DNA of 64,000 bases from JAYFQF01 sp034927285 (GCA_034927285.1 JAYFQF010000005.1:49919-113918); one strand, 5' to 3'. Numbered from the stretch's first letter, positions 42,595 to 51,706 are shown. Notes: generated by a model not told the origin, from the letters alone. Program-made: numbers and translations.

Positions 42595-42625
42595 ATAAAA
42601 GACCCTAAAGGTCTGACATTGATAA

Positions 42626-42654
42626 ATTATAACCGTCGCCAAGGGGTTTGTCAA
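42626..42654 (-). promoter_or_regulatory. consensus promoter of the tRNA unit
   Basis: Minus strand TTGACA (42649-42654), 17-bp spacer, TATAAT (42626-42631): a perfect sigma-A promoter, 31 bp before tRNA-Lys. Confidence 0.93.
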
Positions 42655-42687
42655 CAGACATTTTCGGGGTTTTTGGATTTTCCGCTC

Positions 42688-44094
42688 TTATTCCGCCCCT
42701 AAGATATGCCGGGCCGCCAGGATGCCGCTGACCGAGGCCTGCATCAGCCCCCGGGTGATACCGGCGCCGTCGCCGATGGCATAGAGCCCCTGGATTTTGG
42801 TTTCCAGGTTATTATCCACTTCGATCCTGGAGGAATAAAATTTTGCCTCCACACCATAAAGCAGGGTAGCTTTGCTGTACAGACCGGGAGCCACCTTATC
42901 CAGAGCCCGCAGGGTTTCCAGGATGGAGGTCAGAAAGCGCTGGGGCAAAACAAAACTCAAATCGCCGGGCACGGCGCTTTTTAAGGTGGGAATGGTCGTG
43001 GACTTGGCCAGCCGGCTCTTGTCGCTGCGGCGGCCCTTGATCAAATCCTCCAGCCGCTGGACCATAATGCCGCCGCCGGTCAGCATGTTGGCGCATTTGG
43101 CGATATATTTGCCGTATTCGATGGGCTGATTAAAGGGCTCGGTGAAGTTGGAGGACACCAGAAGGGCAAAGTTGGTGTTGCCGGTCTTTAGCCTGGCGTC
43201 GTGGAAGCTGTGTCCGTTCACCAGGGCCACGCCGCCCTCGTAGTTTTCTTCGGACACGATACCGCCGGGATTCATGCAAAAGGTGCGGCATTTGTTCTCA
43301 AAGGTATCGGAGAAATAGACCAGCTTGGCCTCGTAAAGCTCCCGGGTCAGATGGTCCATGACGGAGTTGGGGGTCTCCACCCGGACGCCGATATCCACGG
43401 CGTTATTAATCGTTTTCAGCTCCAGCTGGTGGGCCTGCCGGGTAAGCCACTCGGCGCCGCCCCGGCCGGGAGCGGCGATAATTTTGGCGGCGCTGATTTC
43501 CTCCCGGCTGCCGTCGGGGTTTTGCAGTACCGCACCGGTCACCTGCCCGTCCTTCACCAGGATATCGGCCACCGGGGTCAGGGGACGAAATTCAATTTTA
43601 CCGGACTCCACCAGATCCACATAGATGTTTTTCAATACTTCAAAGCCGGTCTCCGTACCCATGTGCCGCACAGGGCAGGGCACCAGAAGAATACTGTGGC
43701 GGGAAGCCGCATAGGCAATATCGTCCACACCCTTGGAATTCAGACCGTGGACCTTGTCCGGCGCGCCGTAGCCGCAGTATAACTCATCGGTGTAACGGAT
43801 CATATCCTGGACTTTACCGTATCCTACATAATCGGCCAGCTGGCCGCCCACGTCGGGGGACAGGGAGAGCTTGCCGTCGCTGAAAGCGCCGGCGCCGGCC
43901 CAGCCGTTCATAATGGCGCAGGGCTGGCAATGAGCGCATTTCCCCGTCTTGGGAATCGGACACTGCCGCTCCTGGATCTTCCGTCCCTTATCCACCAAAA
44001 GCACCCGGATATCCGGATTTTGCCAGACCAGTTCCCTGGCGGCAAAAATACCGGCAGGGCCGGCGCCGATAATCAGCACATCGTATTTTTTCAT
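42688..44094 (-). CDS. FAD-dependent dehydrogenase-like flavoprotein
   Basis: NAD(P)/FAD-dependent oxidoreductase of 468 residues. FAD-binding Rossmann motif VLIIGAGPAGIFAARELVW at the start, then a cysteine cluster CPIPKTGKCAHCQPC (about 45-60) followed by GWAGAGAFSDGKLSLSPDVG, and the C-terminal FAD motif GLYAIGDGAGITRGLMQASVSG. This set marks the uncharacterised Clostridia family annotated as FAD-dependent dehydrogenase; the substrate is unknown. The ATG at 44094 follows GGGAGG; in-frame sequence upstream is not conserved-looking. Confidence 0.85.
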   Translation of the reverse strand: MKKYDVLIIGAGPAGIFAARELVWQNPDIRVLLVDKGRKIQERQCPIPKTGKCAHCQPCAIMNGWAGAGAFSDGKLSLSPDVGGQLADYVGYGKVQDMIRYTDELYCGYGAPDKVHGLNSKGVDDIAYAASRHSILLVPCPVRHMGTETGFEVLKNIYVDLVESGKIEFRPLTPVADILVKDGQVTGAVLQNPDGSREEISAAKIIAAPGRGGAEWLTRQAHQLELKTINNAVDIGVRVETPNSVMDHLTRELYEAKLVYFSDTFENKCRTFCMNPGGIVSEENYEGGVALVNGHSFHDARLKTGNTNFALLVSSNFTEPFNQPIEYGKYIAKCANMLTGGGIMVQRLEDLIKGRRSDKSRLAKSTTIPTLKSAVPGDLSFVLPQRFLTSILETLRALDKVAPGLYSKATLLYGVEAKFYSSRIEVDNNLETKIQGLYAIGDGAGITRGLMQASVSGILAARHILGAE

Positions 44095-44191
44095 GGATCC
44101 TGCCTCCCGTTTTCCTGATCTTCCGCAAGGCCCAGCGGCCTTCTCCTCACAGCGCCATAGGCCGTGAGCTTCCGCCGGAATCCTGCCGCCT

Positions 44192-45553
44192 TTATGATGA
44201 CGCTCCGCCCTCACCCTCGCCGGAGCCGTAGAGATTAAAGAATTTGGTGTACCGGTCGTCAAAGCCTAAGTCGATGGTGCCCACCGGGCCGTTTCTGTGT
44301 TTGGCCACGATAATTTCAGCCACTCCCCGCCGCTCCGTATTCCGGTCATAGTATTCCTCCCGGTAAATGAACATAACCATGTCGGCGTCCTGTTCCAGGG
44401 CGCCGGACTCCCGCAGGTGGCTCAGGCCCGGACGCTTGTCCGCGGTTTTTTCTACCTCCCGGGAAAGCTGGGACAAGGCGATCACCGGCACCTTCAGTTC
44501 CCGGGCCAGGGCCTTTAAGGAACGGGAGATCTCGGAAATCTCCTGCTGGCGGTTTTCTCCTTTGTTTCGGCCCTCCCCCTGCATCAGCTGCAGGTAGTCG
44601 ATGAGGATCATCTGCAGGTCATGCTCGGCTTTAAGGCGGCGGGCCCGGGAGCGCAGTTCCGTCACGGTGATGCCGGGCGTGTCGTCAATATAGATGGGGG
44701 CGGCCGACAGCACCGCCGCCGCATCCACCAGCTTTGTCCATTCGTCGGCGTTCAGCCGTCCGTTACGCAGAGAAGTCTGCTCAATATTGGCCCGGGAGCT
44801 GATAAACCGCAGCAGCAGCTGCTCCCGTGACATTTCCAGGCTGAAAATCGCCACCGGCACCTTGGCCCGTACCGCGGCGCTTTCCGCCAGGTTCAGGGCA
44901 AAGGCGGTTTTGCCCATGGAGGGACGGGCCGCCAGGATGATCAGGTCCGAGGGCTGCCAGCCGCTGGTGAACTGATCCAGGGCTTTAAAATAGGAAGGGA
45001 TGCCGGTTATGCCCTCCTGCCGCTTGGACAAAGACTCGATCTGTTCCACCATGTCCGGGATCATATCCCGAATTGGCAAGAGGCCGCCTCTTCCCTTGCC
45101 CTGCCCCAGCTCGAAGATGGCCTGCTCGGCTTGTCCCACTAAAGCCATGACGTCTTCCTGCTCCTGGTAGCAGCGCAGGTTGATGTCGTTGCTGACCCGG
45201 ATCAGCCGGCGCAGAATCGACTTATTCTGGACGATACCGGCATAATAGCGGATGCCGGCAGAGGAAGGCACCATGTTGGCCAAAGCGGCCAGATAGCTCA
45301 TGCCGCCGCACTTTTCCAGCGCATCCCTCTCCCGCAAGGCCTCCGTTACGGTGACCAGATCCACCTCTTCCCCCTTCAGCTCCAGGGATTTGATGGCCTG
45401 AAAGATCAGGCGGTGGGCGTCGCGGTAAAAATCGTCTTCCTGCAAAAGCTCGGTACCAGCGATGATGGCCTCTTTATCCAGGAGCATGGCGCCCAAAACC
45501 GCCTGCTCCGCTTCCTGGCTGTAAGGCGGCTGCCTGTCGATGTCCAGGGCCAT
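44192..45553 (-). CDS. dnaB: replicative DNA helicase
   Basis: Hexameric 5'-3' helicase of the replication fork, 453 residues. N-terminal domain 1-110 (PPYSQEAEQAVLGAMLLDKEA), RecA-like domain with Walker A LAARPSMGKTAFALN (about 205-219), Walker B MILIDYLQLM (about 315-324) and the loop SQLSREVEKTADKRPGLSHL-RESG. The C-terminal DLGFDDRYTKFFNL is typical. It starts 2 bp after rplI ends, RBS GGAGG, in the standard Bacillota rplI-dnaB order. Confidence 0.97.
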   Translation of the reverse strand: MALDIDRQPPYSQEAEQAVLGAMLLDKEAIIAGTELLQEDDFYRDAHRLIFQAIKSLELKGEEVDLVTVTEALRERDALEKCGGMSYLAALANMVPSSAGIRYYAGIVQNKSILRRLIRVSNDINLRCYQEQEDVMALVGQAEQAIFELGQGKGRGGLLPIRDMIPDMVEQIESLSKRQEGITGIPSYFKALDQFTSGWQPSDLIILAARPSMGKTAFALNLAESAAVRAKVPVAIFSLEMSREQLLLRFISSRANIEQTSLRNGRLNADEWTKLVDAAAVLSAAPIYIDDTPGITVTELRSRARRLKAEHDLQMILIDYLQLMQGEGRNKGENRQQEISEISRSLKALARELKVPVIALSQLSREVEKTADKRPGLSHLRESGALEQDADMVMFIYREEYYDRNTERRGVAEIIVAKHRNGPVGTIDLGFDDRYTKFFNLYGSGEGEGGASS

Positions 45554-45555
45554 AG

Positions 45556-46002
45556 TTAAGCCTCCGTTACGGTGATCGTCTGATTCAATATCACTTCCGG
45601 ATGCAAGCGGATCAGCACCTCGTGCCGGCCCAAAGTCTTGATGGCGCCTTTCAGCTCGATTTTGCGCCGGTCCACGGCAATCCCATAATCCCGCTCCAAA
45701 GCGTCGCCGATGTCCTTATTGGTAACGGCGCCGAAAAGCTTCTGCCCGCCGCCGGTTTTAGCGGGGACTTTGATTTCCAGATCCTTGATCTTTTCTCCCA
45801 GGGCCCTGGCATCCGCCAGCTCCGCCGCCTTTTTTTCGGCCGCCAGTTTATGTTGACGCTCCAGCTCTTTCATATTGGCCTCTGTGGCCTCCATGGCCAG
45901 CTTTCTCGGAAAGAGAAAATTCCGGGCGTAACCGTCGCTGACGTTTACCACCTGGCCCTTTTGGCCGCTGCCTTTTACATCCTGGATCAGAATCACTTTC
46001 AT
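45556..46002 (-). CDS. rplI: 50S ribosomal protein L9
   Basis: Binds 23S rRNA domain V and helps keep reading frame. The 148-residue length is standard. The N-terminal domain begins MKVILIQDVKGSGQKGQVVN with GYARNFLFPRKLA; a connecting helix and a C-terminal domain with GAVTNKDIGDAL and HPEVILNQTITVTEA follow. RBS GAAGGAGGG precedes ATG 46002. Confidence 0.97.
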   Translation of the reverse strand: MKVILIQDVKGSGQKGQVVNVSDGYARNFLFPRKLAMEATEANMKELERQHKLAAEKKAAELADARALGEKIKDLEIKVPAKTGGGQKLFGAVTNKDIGDALERDYGIAVDRRKIELKGAIKTLGRHEVLIRLHPEVILNQTITVTEA

Positions 46003-46063
46003 GAAAAACCCTCCTTCTCCTTTTCGGGTCCTTTGACCCGGGCCCGGACTTTTCCGGACCGGT

Positions 46064-47062
46064 TTAATCGTAGTCTCCCAGCTTGCGGAAGTCCGCGAAA
46101 ATATCAACAATACCGGCAAGTACCAAAACTATGGGGATGATCAGGTTCCCGGAAAGCAGAACCACGATCAGAAAGGCCCGCAGCAGGATGCCGACGCCCC
46201 GGGAAAGCTTTCGCGAATAAAACGCAAGGACTGCCAGGCCCTGCAGGAAAAAAAGGATGCAGTAAAAGAGCATCAGGTTTCCCGCCGCCTGGGCGATCCT
46301 GGGCTGCCCCGGGAAAAGCTGGGGAGCAAACATGGTAACGGCAAAGGCCGCGATAAAAATCCAAATCTGCCACCAGGGCTGCCGGTACTGACAAAAATGG
46401 CCCAGGGGCGGCAATTTTATCTTCAGCCGGCTGAAGATTTTATGCGCTAAAATGTAGTTTACCCCCGCCGACAGCAAAGCCGATAAAAGCAGCACCGCCG
46501 GCAGCAGATATTCCAGGAGGTTCAGTGAAGCCTCGATCTGGGCGGCGAACTGCTGCGAGGTGACGCCCAGCTGCTTTAACATGCCCATGCTTTCATACAG
46601 GGGCATCGCCGTCTCAAAACCCTGGCGCAGGGAATCCTTCAGCATCAGCCAATCTTCCCAGGGGCTGATGCCGGTGAGCAGAGCCGCCAGCCCCGCGGAT
46701 AAGAGCGTACAAAGAGCGGTCATGACGGTAGTCAGAAAAACTGTCCGGCCTGTGGGCCAGCCTTTACGCAGAGCCTCACCCAAAAGCAAGGCGGGCCCGG
46801 CGCAGGGGATGACCATAGTCAGCGCCGTGATCGGGGAGGCGGCCATCAGGATGATCAGGCCCGCCGCCGCCATGGCAAGAACGCCGGCTTTCATCCCGTG
46901 CCGCAGGCAGATGGCCACCACCGGCAAAGTCCAGACCAGTGCGGCCAGCATCCCCAGCAGCGGCATATAAATGCCGGCCAGGGCCAATACGGCTGTCAGG
47001 GCGGCCATGACGGCGCCTTCCGTCAGCGCTTTTGTCTCCAAACCTAATCTCGAACCTGACAT
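46064..47062 (-). CDS. DUF2232 (YybS-like) membrane protein
   Basis: Polytopic membrane protein of 332 residues with about eight segments, in the YybS/DUF2232 family that sits between rpsR and rplI in many Bacillota. It starts ETKALTEGAVMAALTAVLALAGIY and has LPAVLLLSALLSAGVNYILAHKI in the middle. The fold resembles an ECF S component but no substrate is known. The ATG at 47062 follows GGAGG. Confidence 0.85.
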   Translation of the reverse strand: MSGSRLGLETKALTEGAVMAALTAVLALAGIYMPLLGMLAALVWTLPVVAICLRHGMKAGVLAMAAAGLIILMAASPITALTMVIPCAGPALLLGEALRKGWPTGRTVFLTTVMTALCTLLSAGLAALLTGISPWEDWLMLKDSLRQGFETAMPLYESMGMLKQLGVTSQQFAAQIEASLNLLEYLLPAVLLLSALLSAGVNYILAHKIFSRLKIKLPPLGHFCQYRQPWWQIWIFIAAFAVTMFAPQLFPGQPRIAQAAGNLMLFYCILFFLQGLAVLAFYSRKLSRGVGILLRAFLIVVLLSGNLIIPIVLVLAGIVDIFADFRKLGDYD

Positions 47063-47244
47063 TGCCGCCTCCTTGCCGGTAATCTGGCGCCGGCCCCTTT
47101 CTGCTTCATCCTCCGGCTTGGCCTGAAGAGCAGTACCGCCGTCATTTAAGCATAACATAAAACGCCGTCCATTTAAATGATAAAAACCGCTCCGGGGAGT
47201 CCGAAGCGGCAGGTCTTCCAATATGCGTCGGTCTTTTGTCCAGT

Positions 47245-47475
47245 CTACTCAGCGCTGAAAGGCAGCAAAGCGACATTTCTGGCCCGCTTGATGGCGATGG
47301 TCAGCTGACGCTGATGCTTGGCGCAGTTACCGGAGATCCGGCGGGGTAAAATTTTACCGCGCTCGGTGATGTACTTCCGCAGACGACCGGTTTCTTTGTA
47401 ATCAATATGTTCGACTTTATCTACACAAAAGCTGCAAACCCTCTTGCGGGGGCGACGCGCACGATCACGTTTCAC
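47245..47475 (-). CDS. rpsR: 30S ribosomal protein S18
   Basis: A 76-residue small-subunit platform protein, partner of S6. Signature IDYKETGRLRKYITERGKIL with ISGNCAKHQRQLTIAIKRAR. The N terminus has CSFCVD, and with Cys and His in GNCAKH it may bind zinc (C+ form). The gene follows ssb by 26 bp. Confidence 0.97.
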   Translation of the reverse strand: MKRDRARRPRKRVCSFCVDKVEHIDYKETGRLRKYITERGKILPRRISGNCAKHQRQLTIAIKRARNVALLPFSAE

Positions 47476-47501
47476 TTGATTTCCCTCCTAGCTTATTCAA
47501 A

Positions 47502-47897
47502 TCAAAAGGGGATATCCTCGTCAGAAAAACCGATTTCATTTCCAACGGAACGATCCTCAGGGCTGCCGCTGCGTTCACCTTTCTTGTCCAAAAAACGCAC
47601 GGTTTCGGCCACCACCTCGGTGACCCAGCGGCGGGTGCCGTCCTTGGCGTCGTAGCTGCGGACCTGGATGCGTCCGTCCACGGCGGCCAGACTACCTTTA
47701 CCCAGGTAGTTGGCGCAGTTTTCCGCCTGCTTTTGCCAGACCACGATCGGAATAAAGTCCGTCTCTTTCTCACCCTGGGCGTTATTCCTGAACCGGTCTA
47801 CGGCTAAAGTAAAGGAAGCCACCGCGGTACCGTTGGTCGTATATTTCAGTTCCGGATCTCTGGTGAGCCGGCCGATCAAAATTACTCGGTTTAACAT
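47502..47897 (-). CDS. ssb: single-stranded DNA-binding protein
   Basis: Replication and repair factor of 131 residues. OB fold MLNRVILIGRLTRDPELKYT (1-20) to about residue 105 with DFIPIVVWQKQAENCANYL; the short C-terminal tail ends SDEDIPF, the acidic tip that docks partner proteins. Shorter linker than in many homologues. The ATG at 47897 follows GGTGGA. Confidence 0.97.
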   Translation of the reverse strand: MLNRVILIGRLTRDPELKYTTNGTAVASFTLAVDRFRNNAQGEKETDFIPIVVWQKQAENCANYLGKGSLAAVDGRIQVRSYDAKDGTRRWVTEVVAETVRFLDKKGERSGSPEDRSVGNEIGFSDEDIPF

Positions 47898-48010
47898 AAA
47901 GTCCACCGCCCAGTCAAAAAATTCTTTCCGATACAAAATATGTACCGGGCGACGCGAAAAGGAACCCTGCCCCCTGCTCCGGCATAGCCGGCGGCAAAGG
48001 ACAGCGGCCA

Positions 48011-48301
48011 TTATTTTTCGTCTTTGTTAATGATCATGAATCTCAGCATATCGTCTGAAATCTTCATGACGCGGTCAAGCTCCACGACTACGGCAGGTTC
48101 GCTCTTGAAGTTTACCAATACATAGTAACCATCATGAAGATCCTTGATCTCGTAAGCCAGACGGCGCTTGCCCCACTTGTCGATGGAAACGACCTCTCCC
48201 TGACCGTCGGTGACGATAGCGGCATATTTGTCAATCGCCTGCTGGATCGCCTCTTCCTCCATGTCGGGTTTGAGGATAAACATAAGTTCATAGTTTCTCA
48301 T
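48011..48301 (-). CDS. rpsF: 30S ribosomal protein S6
   Basis: A 96-residue small-subunit protein that pairs with S18. Starts MRNYELMFILKPDMEEEAI and has VVSIDKWGKRRLAYEIKDLHDGYYVL, both diagnostic. First gene of the rpsF-ssb-rpsR block with RBS GGAGGAGGTGA. The leader has a hairpin resembling the S6:S18 autoregulatory element. Confidence 0.97.
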   Translation of the reverse strand: MRNYELMFILKPDMEEEAIQQAIDKYAAIVTDGQGEVVSIDKWGKRRLAYEIKDLHDGYYVLVNFKSEPAVVVELDRVMKISDDMLRFMIINKDEK

Positions 48302-48331
48302 CTGACTTCACCTCCTCCCTTTGGACTAACG

Positions 48332-48371
48332 GCTCCGGGTCGTCCCCTTTGCAGAGCAAAGGGCGCGGAGC
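48332..48371 (-). promoter_or_regulatory. candidate S6:S18 autoregulatory leader
   Basis: In the rpsF 5' leader (minus strand) GCTCC/GGAGC closes a structure containing a CCCTTTGC / GCAAAGGG hairpin and an asymmetric bulge with ACCCG. Known S6:S18-binding leaders show an apical hairpin beside a bulged CCG; this matches in outline and position. Not folded computationally. Confidence 0.55.
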
Positions 48372-48388
48372 AGGGATACGACTTGAAT

Positions 48389-48417
48389 ATGTTACCACAT
48401 TCATCGCGAAAAAGCAA
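48389..48417 (-). promoter_or_regulatory. promoter of the rpsF operon
   Basis: Minus strand TTGCTT (48412-48417), 17-bp spacer, TAACAT (48389-48394). Confidence 0.6.
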
Positions 48418-48446
48418 GATAACGAATCCGGCCTTTCCTTAAAAAA

Positions 48447-48980
48447 TTAAGACAGCTCTTCTGTCAGCAGTTTTTCAAAGGCCAGCCTCTTTTCTCCGGC
48501 CTCGGCCCCTTCCACAAGGCGGACGATCCCGCAATACTGAAAAGAATGTTTCATCAGCAGCCGCTGCATAGCCACATTTTCTCTGTGGGTATCGCTGCGG
48601 AGGCTGATCGCTCCTTTTTTGCGGCACAGTTCTTCGGCCTGCCGGATCAGCCGGCCCGCCAGCCCCTGCCCTTTCCGGCTTTCCTCCACCGCTATCCGGT
48701 GAACGGCTCCATAGGGACCCTCCTCGTTCAGCCAGCGGCCTCCCTCCAGCGTCTCATAGGCCGGCTCCCGGCCAAAAGTCAGGGCTGCCGCCGCCAGTAT
48801 CCGGCCGTTTTCAACCAGCACATAGCTCTGGCCAAGCTCCCTGTCCCCGCAAATGACCGGCAGATCAGGGTAGCCCTTTTGCCATTGGTCGATCCCCCGG
48901 GCCTTAAAATAAGCCTTGGCCTGATCAGTGATTTCCATTATCCCTGCTTCTTCCCCGGAACGGGTCTGCCGGAATTCCAT
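48447..48980 (-). CDS. GNAT family N-acetyltransferase
   Basis: A 177-residue acetyl-CoA-dependent transferase. GNAT core with HRIAVEESRKGQGLAGRLIRQAEELC (about 95-120), including the pyrophosphate-binding R/Q-x-x-G-x-G/A signature, and SLRSDTHRENVAMQRLLMKHSFQYCGIV. The substrate is not predictable. RBS GAGGGGGAG. It lies between DUF951 and rpsF in a conserved neighbourhood. Confidence 0.88.
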   Translation of the reverse strand: MEFRQTRSGEEAGIMEITDQAKAYFKARGIDQWQKGYPDLPVICGDRELGQSYVLVENGRILAAAALTFGREPAYETLEGGRWLNEEGPYGAVHRIAVEESRKGQGLAGRLIRQAEELCRKKGAISLRSDTHRENVAMQRLLMKHSFQYCGIVRLVEGAEAGEKRLAFEKLLTEELS

Positions 48981-48998
48981 GTGCTGCTCCCCCTCTCC

Positions 48999-49217
48999 TT
49001 ACCGCCCCTGCCGGCCTTCCTGTTCCTGTCCGCCGGAGGCTTCTTTTACCGCTTTGACCGCCTTCATCAAAACATCCCGGTTCATTAAAAGGACATGGCC
49101 GCAGCCCCGGCACTTCAGCCGGTATTCCATGCCCGGCCGCATCACCTGCCAATCATGGCTGCCGCAGGGATGAGGCTTTTTCAGCGTCAGTACGGTCCCC
49201 GCCGGATACACCACCAT
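48999..49217 (-). CDS. DUF951 family small protein
   Basis: A 72-residue protein with LKKPHPCGSHDWQVMRPGMEYRLKCRGCG, the Cys-x-Ser and CxxCG pattern of DUF951, a probable zinc ribbon often encoded near parB and rpsF. RBS GGAGAGG precedes the ATG. Its first 65 bases overlap the end of the mscS gene in a different frame. The function is unknown. Confidence 0.88.
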   Translation of the reverse strand: MVVYPAGTVLTLKKPHPCGSHDWQVMRPGMEYRLKCRGCGHVLLMNRDVLMKAVKAVKEASGGQEQEGRQGR

Positions 49218-50064
49218 CTTCTACCTCTCCTTTTTCCAATATTACATAGGTGTGGGGATAAGGGATCGCTATTCCCGCCTGCTGCATAGCTTCCTTTGCC
49301 TCTTTACGCAAAGCCCGTTCCACCGCCCACTGCTCCAGGGCCCGGGACTGGGCCAACAGGCGGATCACCACCGCGGATTCCGCAAGATTTACCACCCCTA
49401 AAACCTGCGGGGCTTCCAGCAGAACATCCTTGAATTCCAGCGCCACCTTACGGCAGACCTGTTCCAGCACCTCCGTGGCCCGGCCGATATCGCTTTCGTA
49501 AGAGATGCTGATATCCACCAATACCCGGCTGCCGCCCCGGTGATGGTTGGTCACCAGACTCATGTTGCCGTTGGGCAGAATATGCAGCCTTCCGTCAAAA
49601 TCCCGCAGATAGGTACAGCGCAGGGTCAGCTTTTCCACATAGCCCGCCACGCCCTGGGCCTCAATATATTCCCCCACATAATACTGATTTTCCAGCAGGA
49701 TAAAAAAACCGGTGATGACATCCTTAAAAAGGCTCTGGGCGCCGAAAGCGATACCGACGCCCAGCACGCCGGCAGTGGACAGGATGGCCATGACCGGCAC
49801 GCCGAAGCGGTCCAGGATCGTCACCGCCATGATAAAAAGCACCGAATAGCGGATGATGTTTTGCAGCAGGCCGGTGAGCGTAGCATATCGCTTGGCCTCT
49901 TCCGGGGTGTGCTCCCTGGAAAGCCGCATGGTCATCATTTTCTCCGCCAGGGAACAACCTGCCCGGATCACGATCCGCCCCACCACCAGGATAACCGCTG
50001 CCGTCAGGGCATAGCCGAGCAAGACCTCGCCGTTGGCCCATAGTTTATCCAGCCATTTTTCCAT
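49153..50064 (-). CDS. small-conductance mechanosensitive channel (MscS family)
   Basis: Osmotic safety channel of 303 residues. Three membrane segments in the first 130 residues, the pore-lining TM3 ILSTAGVLGVGIAFGAQSLFKDVITGF (Gly/Ala packing), then the beta domain with GYVEKLTLRCTYLRDFDGRLHILPNG and the alpha/beta C-terminal domain to about 275. The hydrophilic end DGGVSGGDRTDAEKAS comes from the part that overlaps the DUF951 gene. Confidence 0.93.
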   Translation of the reverse strand: MEKWLDKLWANGEVLLGYALTAAVILVVGRIVIRAGCSLAEKMMTMRLSREHTPEEAKRYATLTGLLQNIIRYSVLFIMAVTILDRFGVPVMAILSTAGVLGVGIAFGAQSLFKDVITGFFILLENQYYVGEYIEAQGVAGYVEKLTLRCTYLRDFDGRLHILPNGNMSLVTNHHRGGSRVLVDISISYESDIGRATEVLEQVCRKVALEFKDVLLEAPQVLGVVNLAESAVVIRLLAQSRALEQWAVERALRKEAKEAMQQAGIAIPYPHTYVILEKGEVEDGGVSGGDRTDAEKASSLRQP

Positions 50065-50121
50065 CGTCTGTTCGTCCTCCCGCTGCCGTTTATTTTTCTA
50101 TTTTTCCCTTTTCAGCGGTTT

Positions 50122-50862
50122 TTAGCGCTTTTGCAGCTTTTCTATGGCCCGCCGCCGCTCTTCCTCCACCCAGGAGTCCTGGTCGGGCCCCCCTTGCTCC
50201 AGGGCCGGCAAGGCCTCCCTGATTCCCATCTCCGCCAGGACCTGGCAGGCCTTGGCCCTGACCCGCCAGCTTTCGGAGGACAGGCAGCAGGCCACATTGC
50301 CCCAGAGATCCCGGAAGCTCCACATCTCTACAGCTTTCAGACCGGCCCGCACCAACTCTTCGTCCTGAGACAGCAAGGCCAAAAACGCCAGGTTCTCACA
50401 GCGGGGATCGGCCTGTTCGGCTAATAGCAATAATACCTGGGTTTTAAGGCTTTCCGCGGCGCCTTCTTCAAACCAAAGCTGCCAGAGCTGCTCCAGGCCT
50501 TTTGGGCCCAGGGCGGCCAGCACCTCGCCGGCTTTGGCCGCTCCCTGGCTCTGCCGCAGCATCGCCGCCGCCAGGGGGCGCAGGATCCGGTCCGGCGGCA
50601 TTTTTTTTAAGGCCTCGGCCGCCGCCAGCTGAACCGCTTCCTCCCGGTCTTCCAGGCATTTCAGCAGGATCTCCTGGGCCCTTGGGGTAGCCAGGGCCGT
50701 CAGGACCTCCAGCACCAGGCTCTGATCTTCCCTGAGCCGCAGCTTATCCGCCAGAAAGTTTTCCCAGCCGGTATATAGATTGCGGCAGAGGGCGATAAAC
50801 TCCGTTTCCGGAAGCAGCAGCTTTTGTTCCTTCATTTTTCCCCAGCTATCCATTGGTTCCAT
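50122..50862 (-). CDS. HEAT-repeat protein
   Basis: A 246-residue helical-repeat protein, probably a binding scaffold. Repeats of about 30 residues are visible: ATPRAQEILLKCLEDREEAV-QLAAAEAL, PDRILRPLAAAMLRQSQGAA, LAFLALLSQDEELVRAGLKAVE and SESWRVRAKACQVLAEMGIREAL. No catalytic domain or membrane segment. Partner unknown; it lies 57 bp upstream of mscS in the same direction. Confidence 0.75.
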   Translation of the reverse strand: MEPMDSWGKMKEQKLLLPETEFIALCRNLYTGWENFLADKLRLREDQSLVLEVLTALATPRAQEILLKCLEDREEAVQLAAAEALKKMPPDRILRPLAAAMLRQSQGAAKAGEVLAALGPKGLEQLWQLWFEEGAAESLKTQVLLLLAEQADPRCENLAFLALLSQDEELVRAGLKAVEMWSFRDLWGNVACCLSSESWRVRAKACQVLAEMGIREALPALEQGGPDQDSWVEEERRRAIEKLQKR

Positions 50863-50918
50863 AGCCTGTCCTCCCCACCCCGGCGGGATATCTTTCCCTG
50901 AACGCCATGGCGGCGCCG

Positions 50919-51641
50919 CTATCCCAGCAGCGGCAGCAGTTTAATCTGATAAAGGTTTGCCATAAACCGCATCAAGCCTGAATTCAGAATCAGCGTATAA
51001 TACGCCGGCCCATTGCCGCTTAAGTTGGCCATCAACGCAGCCGGATAGAGAGCCCCGGATAAAAGCACCAGACCGCCCAACTCCACCGCCGTAAAGAAAG
51101 TCATCCCCAGGAGGCCGTCCACCACACCAAAAAGGCCAAAACCGTCGCCGCCGCTGAAAAGCCCCAGAATCCAGCGGACTAAAAAGGAAACGATCCACCA
51201 GATCAGCAGAAAGACGATAGCGCCGACAATGGTCTGGGCAATGCTCAGCATCAGGGAATCCACCACATTTTCAGCGTTGACCGCCCCTTGGACGCCCGTA
51301 CCCTGCAAAGCCTGATGCAAATATCCCGCCACTTCTTCCGGCAGCGGCAAGGACAGCAGGCTGTCCTTCAGTTCCTGCAAAGAATCAGCCGCCCCGCTGA
51401 CCCCCTTGATCAGCTCCTGTATATTTTCGGGGATAGCCTGACGCAAAAACAGCGCCAAGCGGGTTTCCACCCCCCATTGTGCCTGGAGCCAGGCCATGGC
51501 CAAAGGTTTGGTCAGCCACGCCACCACCAGCCCTACCACGCAGCCGATGATTCCTTTCAAACAGCCGATAAATCCTTTACAATATCCGATATAGGCCCCC
51601 GCCAGGACCAAAATAATGATCGCGGTATCCACCCAAGGCAT
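50919..51641 (-). CDS. CvpA family membrane protein
   Basis: A 240-residue membrane protein with four to five segments. The start WVDTAIIILVLAGAYIGYCKGFIGCLKGIIG and the later IVGAIVFLLIWWIVSFLVRWILG match CvpA/colicin V production family proteins. The family is linked to cell envelope homeostasis; its molecular role is unclear. RBS AAGGAGG. Confidence 0.85.
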   Translation of the reverse strand: MPWVDTAIIILVLAGAYIGYCKGFIGCLKGIIGCVVGLVVAWLTKPLAMAWLQAQWGVETRLALFLRQAIPENIQELIKGVSGAADSLQELKDSLLSLPLPEEVAGYLHQALQGTGVQGAVNAENVVDSLMLSIAQTIVGAIVFLLIWWIVSFLVRWILGLFSGGDGFGLFGVVDGLLGMTFFTAVELGGLVLLSGALYPAALMANLSGNGPAYYTLILNSGLMRFMANLYQIKLLPLLG

Positions 51642-51706
51642 ACCCTTGTGCCTCCTTATGCCGATTTTTCCATGATATGAATGCCGCCGCCCTTAAGGCG
51701 GACTGC

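Noticed and set aside
42262..42654. In-frame extension upstream of the PAP2 gene
   Set aside because: The extension is the translation of two tRNA genes and their promoter.
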